A stretch of DNA of 55,597 bases from JAKASV01 sp964595035 (GTDB lineage: Bacteria; Babelota; Babeliae; Babelales; Vermiphilaceae): NCBI GenBank assembly GCA_964595035.1, contig CAZQNW010000001.1, positions 1-55,597 on the forward strand. Direction: 5' to 3'. The notes beneath the pieces were generated by a model. It worked only from the letters and a program-made list of their open reading frames with translations. It had not been told where the DNA came from and made no database searches. Below, in pieces: positions 49,360-55,597 of this stretch (position 1 is its first letter; each line of letters begins with the position of its first letter). The position numbers and the translations under genes are program-made.

Positions 49360-50355
49360 TTATATTCTATTGAGCAAAAAATCCTTTAAGCGTTGACAGT
49401 AACCCCATTCATTATCATACCAACCGAGAACTTTTGCCATGTGCCCTTGGGCAGAAGTCAAAAGTGAATCAATGGTTACTGAATGAGGATCGTTTGAATA
49501 GTCACTGGAAACAAGTGGTTCAGTACTGTAGGCTATAATGTTTTTCATACCATGAGCTGCTTGTTCCAGTGCTTGATTAATTGCCTTGGTTGAAAGTTCT
49601 TTTTTACTGGTAAAAACTAGATCAATAATAGATACTTTTGCTACTGGAACTCGTAATGCCATTGCAGTGAATTTTGATCCCATTCCTGGCAATATTGTAT
49701 CAACAATTTTACTGACTCCTGTACTTGAAGGAATAATGTTAAGAGCAGCGGCGCGTGATCTTCGAGGATCTCCTGCTTCTATATCAAGCAGTACTTGACT
49801 GTTTGTATAAGCGTGTATGGTTGTCATGGCGCATTGTGTTATGCCAAATGCGTCATCAAGTGTTTTGAGCATGGGAACGAGAGCGTTTGTTGTACAGCTT
49901 CCAAGAGAGACAATCCGATGTTTTTCATTATACATATGATCATTAATACCAGGGATTATAGTAACATCAGGATCTTCTGCCGGTGCAGTAATTAAAACAT
50001 GTTGTGCCCCCGCAGGTTCAATATGTAAAAAAGCTTTATCTCGCTTTGTAAAATGACCTGATGCATCAACAACCCAATCAATTGATCTTTTTTTCCAATT
50101 AATATTTCGTGGGTCAAGTTCAGCAATAATCTCAATTTTTTTGCCATTAATGCAGAGCATGTTATTTTCAATATGCACGTCTGCTGGGAATGTTCCCATG
50201 AGAGAATCATATTTAAATGTGTGAGCAATAAGATCTATATCTCCCTTACCGATATTTATAGTAACAACATCTATATGTTGAGCGTGAGGATCGAGTAGTA
50301 ATGTTCGTAAAAACGTTTTGCCTATACGGCCGAATCCGTTGATTGCTATACGCAT
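49360..50355 (-). CDS. gap: Glyceraldehyde-3-phosphate dehydrogenase with altered cofactor-selecting residues
   Basis: GAPDH oxidises glyceraldehyde 3-phosphate to 1,3-bisphosphoglycerate. The Rossmann start INGFGRIGKTFLR, catalytic Cys154 in SLGSCTTNALVP, His181 in MTTIHAYTNSQ and phosphate-binding NIIPSSTGVSKIV are present; the length of 331 is normal. Two positions that favour NAD differ. Where ND is expected at the end of the second strand, the protein has NI then G (TINIGKGD), and where Leu-Pro is expected after the active site it has Ile-Glu (LLDIEAGDPRR). This suggests NADP use or dual use, as in GapB-type enzymes, but is inference. It lies 90 bases downstream of nfo. Confidence 0.93.
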   Translation of the reverse strand: MRIAINGFGRIGKTFLRTLLLDPHAQHIDVVTINIGKGDIDLIAHTFKYDSLMGTFPADVHIENNMLCINGKKIEIIAELDPRNINWKKRSIDWVVDASGHFTKRDKAFLHIEPAGAQHVLITAPAEDPDVTIIPGINDHMYNEKHRIVSLGSCTTNALVPMLKTLDDAFGITQCAMTTIHAYTNSQVLLDIEAGDPRRSRAAALNIIPSSTGVSKIVDTILPGMGSKFTAMALRVPVAKVSIIDLVFTSKKELSTKAINQALEQAAHGMKNIIAYSTEPLVSSDYSNDPHSVTIDSLLTSAQGHMAKVLGWYDNEWGYCQRLKDFLLNRI

Positions 50356-50445
50356 TATTTCCCCTTTATGTACAAGATACTTAGTTATTTTTATTACTGT
50401 ACCATGTGTTGTACATGAAAGCCAAGATGTGTTTATTATCGTTTG

Positions 50446-51261
50446 TTATCGATGCCAATCTCTTACAATGTTCAGATTATACAGTTCTTCTGCTTCACTT
50501 AGCGCCGGTAACTCCAAAAGAAGAGGAATATTTGAAATGTGTTTATCAAGGACAAATTCTTTCAGAGGTTCTAATCCGATAATTCCTTGGTCTATACGAC
50601 AGTGAATATCGTGCCTAGATGCCAGTTTGCTTTCAGTATCGTTAATGTGTATCAACTCTATTGAGCTTAGGCCTAAAAGTTTATCGATTTCATGTATAAA
50701 ATTCAAACGTTCTTGCCCATCGCGTATATTATATCCATAAGCATATGCATGGGCTGTATCTATACAGAATCCTAGTTTTTCTGGCTTATCAAGCTTGTTT
50801 TTAATATGATGCAAATCTTCCAGACTTCCGCCTATTGAAGGGCTGGTAAATGCTACATTTTCCAGTACGAATTGTATGGTTGGATGTTGCTGTATAAGTA
50901 AATTAAGATTTCGTGCGATTGAATCGATACCACGTTCAGAAGATGAAGAAGCCCCAGGATGTAATATCATATGAGTAAAGCCGAGCTTTTTTGCCCAGTG
51001 TAGCTCTTGTTTTAATGCCGGGTGCTGTTCGCGTGTATGATCAGCAAGGTTGATTCTGTAGGATCCATGAACATATAACGCGGTAAACGTACGGCTATAC
51101 CTACGAAACAATTGTGTGAGTGTCGGTGTTTGCTCAATAATAGCACCAGAGTGTTGTCGTAAGAAACATTGAAATAAGGGTAGGTTCAGCCGTTCAGCTT
51201 TTTCAAGTACTTCAGAAATTGTTTTATTATTTCTAATATGTAATCCGACAGTTCTTGCCAT
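50446..51261 (-). CDS. nfo: Endonuclease IV (AP endonuclease family 2)
   Basis: Cuts DNA at abasic sites using three zinc ions. The metal ligands lie in LYVHGSYRINLA, MILHPGASSSSERG, VLENVAF, GFCIDTAHAYAYGY, ELIHINDTESKLASRHDIHC and LLLELP. The SRHDIH segment keeps the D-x-H of the family, although the region before it is less Gly-rich than usual. The 271-residue length is a little under 280. Its start overlaps the stop of the mutase gene as TAATG, so the two are coupled. Confidence 0.9.
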   Translation of the reverse strand: MARTVGLHIRNNKTISEVLEKAERLNLPLFQCFLRQHSGAIIEQTPTLTQLFRRYSRTFTALYVHGSYRINLADHTREQHPALKQELHWAKKLGFTHMILHPGASSSSERGIDSIARNLNLLIQQHPTIQFVLENVAFTSPSIGGSLEDLHHIKNKLDKPEKLGFCIDTAHAYAYGYNIRDGQERLNFIHEIDKLLGLSSIELIHINDTESKLASRHDIHCRIDQGIIGLEPLKEFVLDKHISNIPLLLELPALSEAEELYNLNIVRDWHR

Positions 51262-52670
51262 TATATTCCTAAATAAGTTACAAGCGTATTCTTATCAAAA
51301 TAAGGGCTGAGTAACGAAGCAAATTCTGTTTTTATTACTTTAAGATCTTGTGGTGTATTCGATTCAAACCTCAGACTTATGACAGGTTGAGTATTTGATG
51401 CTCGAATAAGCCCCCATCCATATGGAGTAGTAACGCGTACGCCATCGATAGTAATTAAGTTAGCATCCTGTTTATCTTGATAATGTTTTTTTATTGTCTC
51501 GATCATAGCAGGAATGTGTGTACAATCACATGGGATACGAATAGATGGTGAACTGTATACTTCAGGAAACAGCTCAACGAGTTCCGTCAGTGACTGTTGA
51601 TGTGTATGGATATATTCAATAAGACGTAATGCCGCATAAATACCGTCGTCAAATCCAAAATAACGATCTGCGAATGTAAAATGACAGCTTAGCTCGCCGC
51701 CAATAAGGGCATGCTCTCGGTGCATTGCATCTTTGATATTTGCATGTCCTGTAGGGACCATAAGACAACGACCTTGCCATGCGTTGATGACCTGAAGCAA
51801 TGCGGATGAACTTGTTACGTCACAAATAACGGTGGCTCCAGGATGCGTCTGAATTATAGGACGTGCCAGAAGAGCTAAAAGCCTATCGCCGGGAATAAGG
51901 TATCCTTCGCGTGTCATTGCTCCTACACGATCAGCATCGCCGTCAAAGCCAAGGCCAAATATATATGAACCATGAGCGAGTTCTTGTCGCAGATCTTTCA
52001 TGTTTTTTTCAATTGTAGGATCTGCCTCATGATGTGGATAATTCCCGTCGATATCAGCGTATAAAATCTTGGTTTGTTGCCAGTTAAAAGCTTTTACGAG
52101 ATCTGGGATTATAGAACCTGCTGCTCCGTTACCACAATCTAGTACGATTGGTACATTGAGATTTTTAAGATGTGAAAAATGTTCAACGAGCCATGTTATA
52201 TAGGGTGTATGAATAGGCGTTTCAGATAAAGATCCTTTGTGATGAGCAGTATGATGTATATTAGCTTTGTATAGTTTCCGAATTTCACGAATCGATTTGC
52301 CTGACACAGATTCTTTGCCAATGCATATCTTAAAGCCATTATATTCTTTTGGATTGTGTGAAGCGGTAATCATGATGCCGGCTTGGGCATCTGTTGTATG
52401 AAGACAAAAGTATAGTGCGGGAGTTGTACATGTCCCAAGGAATTTAACATCAAAGCCGGAATCTACCAAGGCTTGGCATACCTGTTCCTTAATTAACGGT
52501 GAATGTGTACGTCCATCCATGCCGACAGCAATGTTTTTTATCGCAGGATTTTTTTGAATAAAAAATGTTGCAATTGCATGTGCTAAATCATAGGTTTCTT
52601 CAACCGGTATTTCTGTGCCGATGATGCCGCGAATATCATATTCTCGAAATACATTATCACTTATTTTCAT
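51261..52670 (-). CDS. Phosphomannomutase/phosphoglucomutase
   Basis: Interconverts hexose 1- and 6-phosphates for polysaccharide or lipopolysaccharide precursors. The phosphoserine loop TASHNP lies at 102-107 (Ser104), the metal loop is GFDGDADRVG, the sugar-binding loop is IGGELSCHF and the C-terminal phosphate-binding RASNTQPVISLRFES closes domain 4. The family (AlgC/ManB type) is plain, but mannose or glucose preference is not. The 469-residue length is normal. The start is set at the second in-frame ATG because AAGGA lies just upstream; an earlier ATG at 52700 exists. Confidence 0.92.
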   Translation of the reverse strand: MKISDNVFREYDIRGIIGTEIPVEETYDLAHAIATFFIQKNPAIKNIAVGMDGRTHSPLIKEQVCQALVDSGFDVKFLGTCTTPALYFCLHTTDAQAGIMITASHNPKEYNGFKICIGKESVSGKSIREIRKLYKANIHHTAHHKGSLSETPIHTPYITWLVEHFSHLKNLNVPIVLDCGNGAAGSIIPDLVKAFNWQQTKILYADIDGNYPHHEADPTIEKNMKDLRQELAHGSYIFGLGFDGDADRVGAMTREGYLIPGDRLLALLARPIIQTHPGATVICDVTSSSALLQVINAWQGRCLMVPTGHANIKDAMHREHALIGGELSCHFTFADRYFGFDDGIYAALRLIEYIHTHQQSLTELVELFPEVYSSPSIRIPCDCTHIPAMIETIKKHYQDKQDANLITIDGVRVTTPYGWGLIRASNTQPVISLRFESNTPQDLKVIKTEFASLLSPYFDKNTLVTYLGI

Positions 52671-52767
52671 GCGTTCCTTATTGGTGATTATCTGTTGCAT
52701 TCGATATACTATACTTAATGTTTAGAATAAAACCATCTTACAGTAAAGACAATAGCTTGAGGGGCGT

Positions 52768-55485
52768 ATGATTCCATTAAAGTTGCAGCTAAAAAATTTC
52801 TTAAGTTATGGTGCGGATATTCAAACAGTAGATTTTTCTCCGCATTCGCTTATCTGTTTGTCCGGCAAAAATGGACATGGAAAATCTGCGTTACTTGATG
52901 CTATAACATGGGCTTTATGGGGGCAAGGAAGAAGAATCGCAGGTGTATCAAAATCTGATGACAATCTTATACGCGTTGGGCAAACACATATGATGGTTGC
53001 CATGCAATTTATATGCAATGGTCAAGAGTATCGCGTACGACGTGAATATACCAAAAGCTCAGGCAAACCTTATGTGACACTTGATGTCGGCGTATTGGAT
53101 CCTCAGCAAAACATATTTGTTCCAATTGGAGGTAAATCTGTACGTTCTAACCAGGAGATATTACAACGACTTATTCATCTTGATTTTGAATCTTTTTGTA
53201 ATTCTGCCTTTTTAAGACAAGGACAATCAAATGAATTTTCTAAAAAAACTCCAAAAGAGCGCAAAGAAATTTTAGCCGCAATTTTAGGTCTGGATCAGTA
53301 TGAGGCTGTTCGTTCTTTAGCAAGTCAGAAGATCCGTTACTTAACGACAACGCGTGTGAGCTATCAGGCTATTCTTGATCGTATGATTGTTGATTTAGAA
53401 CAACTTAAAACTATAGATGAACGTCTTGCGAATTTACAAGATAAGTTTAAACAACTGAGTGTCCAAGAGAATGTCCTTGCTCAAAAAGAACAAGAACTTG
53501 AACAGTGTAAAAAACAATACCTGCAGATGTACCAAGAGTATCAATTAATACAACTCAATATGACGCAAATGAAAAAAACTCAACGGGATATGCACGATTC
53601 ATTGCTGGAAATGGTAAAGCAGTGGAGAGCGATACATGCGCAGCAATTAAAAATTCCGACTTACGATGAACTTGAACAAAAGAAAAAAGTTGTTGCGGAT
53701 CAGTTACATCACCAACAGATGCAAATGCGTGAGCAGTTGGTCTATAAAGAACAATACCTGCAAAAAAAAGAAAAAAAAGCGCGGCTCGAAATTGAACATG
53801 CCCAAAAAATTGCTCAACATGTTCAGGAATACAAAGTGAAAATTGATCGTCTTAAGATTGAACTTGAGCATTATAAAAGCCAGATAAAAACGTGTGATCT
53901 ACGTTCTGCAGAATTACTTCAAGAAAAAAAGTCTAATGATCACATATTGGCAACGTTATCAGAAAAGAAAAAGATAAACGCTGTTGATCCGCAGGCATTT
54001 GAGGCAACCTTAAAACAGTTCGAAAAAAGAAAGGCTTATTATCAACATTGGATTGCTCAAGGGAATCTCTTGTCGCAAGAAAAGTTAAATTTGGAGAGAA
54101 AAAAACAGCTGTCACAAGATGAAGATAATCCATGTTGTCCACTCTGCGAGCAGAATTTATCAGCTTCGCGGCGTCGATTTCTAAAAGATAAATTTTTAAA
54201 AGAAGAACATTTTCTTGAGCATCGTATATCACGTATCAAAAAGGTTGTTGCGAAACTTAAAGCTATTTTGATTGAACAGCATACGCATATACAAATCTTA
54301 GAAGGGAATAAAAATGAGTTGCAAGTGCTTGATGCACAATTTTGTGCTACGCTTAATCGTAATAATATGATAATGCAAGAACTTGACGCGCAAGAACAAC
54401 AGAAGCGTATGTGCGAGTCTCAAATTGTTCTTCTTAATACACAAATCTCTGATCAAGAAAAGGAGCTGTCTCATACTCAGACTGCGTTGCGTGAATCGTT
54501 AGAAAAAGGTCAGGATTTTTGTAGCTTGGTTATTGATATGCAACAGTTAGAGAAAGCGATTGCGGAATGTGGCTATGACGCGGTAATGCAAGAACGACTT
54601 ACGCAAGAATTAACCTTGATTGAGATGACAATGAAAAAGCATGAAGAACTAACCGCCCAGATAGCTCAACAAGAGGCGCGTATGAAGGCTATTGGAGCCT
54701 TAGTTAAGAATTTAAAAGAGTTAAAAGTCCAGATTGCTGATCTACAGGCCAAAGCACACTCTTATACCATTGCGGACATGCAGAGGAATATTGAATCTCT
54801 GGAACACTCTTTTATTCAAAGCAAAAAAGAGGTTGAACAAAGTAAAGAAAGCTTGATTCATGAACGTGGAGCTCTTGAAAATGAGCGTGCAAAACTTCTA
54901 GCTTTAGAAAAAGAGAAGTTGGAATGTCAAAATAATATTGCCCAAGTAACTACACAGATCGATGATTTACAGGCAATTGCAATGGCGACAGGCAAAGATG
55001 GTATTCAAGCATTACTTATTCAAGATGTACTACCGGATATTGAACAGGAAGCTAATGAGCTTTTGGCTAAATTGACTGATAATCAAGCACAAATTTTTAT
55101 TGAGTCATTGCGCGACCTTAAAAAAGGTGGTTCTAAAGAGACACTTGATATTAATATTTCTGATAATATGGGAATCCGTCCATATGAAATGTTCTCAGGA
55201 GGTGAAGCGTTTCGTATTGACTTTGCTTTGCGTATAGCTTTATCTAAAATATTAGCACGACGAGCGGGTACTTCATTGCAAACACTTATCATTGATGAAG
55301 GGTTTGGTTCACAAGATGAAGAAGGACTTGCTCATATTATGGATGCTTTGTACAAAATACAGGACGATTTTGCAAAAATAATAGTTGTATCTCACTTGCC
55401 TGCCATGAAAGATCAGTTTCCCGTTCATTTTCTTGTAGAAAAAAAGCCTCTTGGAAGTGTTATTACTGTTGTTGAACAGGGATAG
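52768..55485 (+). CDS. sbcC: SbcC/Rad50-family DNA repair ATPase
   Basis: SbcC pairs with the SbcD nuclease to open hairpins and process DNA ends. The Walker A loop is LSGKNGHGKSALLDAITWAL (about 31-50). Long coiled coils occupy about 190-440 and 470-760, with the zinc hook CPLC at 457-460. The signature motif is YEMFSGGEAFRIDFALRIAL, and Walker B is LQTLIIDEGFGS with a following Asp. The 905-residue length is a little short of the usual 1000. GAGGGG lies upstream of the ATG. It is divergent from the mutase gene. No sbcD lies next to it inside the window. Confidence 0.94.
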   Translation: MIPLKLQLKNFLSYGADIQTVDFSPHSLICLSGKNGHGKSALLDAITWALWGQGRRIAGVSKSDDNLIRVGQTHMMVAMQFICNGQEYRVRREYTKSSGKPYVTLDVGVLDPQQNIFVPIGGKSVRSNQEILQRLIHLDFESFCNSAFLRQGQSNEFSKKTPKERKEILAAILGLDQYEAVRSLASQKIRYLTTTRVSYQAILDRMIVDLEQLKTIDERLANLQDKFKQLSVQENVLAQKEQELEQCKKQYLQMYQEYQLIQLNMTQMKKTQRDMHDSLLEMVKQWRAIHAQQLKIPTYDELEQKKKVVADQLHHQQMQMREQLVYKEQYLQKKEKKARLEIEHAQKIAQHVQEYKVKIDRLKIELEHYKSQIKTCDLRSAELLQEKKSNDHILATLSEKKKINAVDPQAFEATLKQFEKRKAYYQHWIAQGNLLSQEKLNLERKKQLSQDEDNPCCPLCEQNLSASRRRFLKDKFLKEEHFLEHRISRIKKVVAKLKAILIEQHTHIQILEGNKNELQVLDAQFCATLNRNNMIMQELDAQEQQKRMCESQIVLLNTQISDQEKELSHTQTALRESLEKGQDFCSLVIDMQQLEKAIAECGYDAVMQERLTQELTLIEMTMKKHEELTAQIAQQEARMKAIGALVKNLKELKVQIADLQAKAHSYTIADMQRNIESLEHSFIQSKKEVEQSKESLIHERGALENERAKLLALEKEKLECQNNIAQVTTQIDDLQAIAMATGKDGIQALLIQDVLPDIEQEANELLAKLTDNQAQIFIESLRDLKKGGSKETLDINISDNMGIRPYEMFSGGEAFRIDFALRIALSKILARRAGTSLQTLIIDEGFGSQDEEGLAHIMDALYKIQDDFAKIIVVSHLPAMKDQFPVHFLVEKKPLGSVITVVEQG

Positions 55486-55572
55486 ATACCCCTTTTGATT
55501 AAAAGGCTTGTAGGTGGTAAGTTCTAGTATATTTACTATGGCTTGCTGATACTTAAATACAGGTTGGAATAT

Positions 55573-55597
55573 ATGTTTTTAAAAAATTGGAAATTTG
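55573..55597 (+). CDS. Possible start of a gene cut by the window end
   Basis: ATG at 55573 opens MFLKNWKF, cut off by the window edge. AGG lies about ten bases upstream. The 87 bases between the sbcC stop and this point hold no other gene. Only eight codons are visible. Confidence 0.3.

Noticed and set aside
1..55597. CRISPR arrays, insertion sequences, prophage genes, rRNA
   Set aside because: No spaced direct repeats, transposase, integrase or rRNA-like sequence was seen.

Overview
The window is a visibly AT-rich bacterial chromosome segment with tightly packed genes and no stretch of 300 bases without a gene, pseudogene or RNA. The envelope genes point to a Gram-negative (diderm-type) cell: a YidC with a large periplasmic domain, a RseP-type protease, a lipoprotein, SecD, and peptidoglycan enzymes (MurC, a SpoIID-domain protein). 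Gene content and oddities (reduced ribosomal operons without rpmD or rimM, a TrmD fused to a second SPOUT methyltransferase, secreted chagasin-type cysteine-protease inhibitors, small glycine-zipper proteins) fit a host-associated, reduced lineage such as Candidatus Dependentiae (TM6). That assignment is inference; no rRNA gene lies in the window.

Layout. 1-3.9 kb: the ffh-rpsP-khpA-trmD-rplS translation cluster. 3.9-6.6 kb: an exported-protein island (lipoprotein, two I42/chagasin inhibitors, two glycine-zipper proteins) bounded by strong hairpin terminators. 6.7-8.5 kb: murC with a MerR-type regulator upstream. 8.8-12.3 kb: yidC-recR-pepP. 12.3-14.9 kb, minus strand: two small membrane proteins and an NhaC-type antiporter. 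15.1-16.9 kb: rplM and a convergent rseP. 17.0-36.4 kb: one long str-S10-spc-alpha supercluster from rpsL to rplQ, preceded by an apparent relic of a Ser/Thr kinase N-lobe. 36.5-40.6 kb: a CAU tRNA, a zinc-ribbon protein, RNase HI, SpoIID, YdjM and TatD. 40.7-46.8 kb: HU, serS, DUF58/DUF4381, hemW, a flavin-binding protein and a large coiled-coil protein. 46.9-49.4 kb: tRNA-Leu, secD, tRNA-Met, pgsA. 49.4-55.5 kb: gap, nfo, a phosphohexomutase and sbcC.

Together the genes cover ribosome assembly, translation factors, membrane protein insertion (SecY, YidC, SecD, Ffh), N-terminal methionine removal, tRNA modification and charging, DNA repair (RecR, Nfo, SbcC) and envelope maintenance. No CRISPR array, prophage or insertion sequence was seen. 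The most unusual items are the tandem secreted protease inhibitors, the TrmD-SPOUT fusion, the kinase relic in the str-operon leader region, a GAPDH whose NAD-selecting residues are changed, and a coiled-coil protein with hydrophobic segments at both ends.
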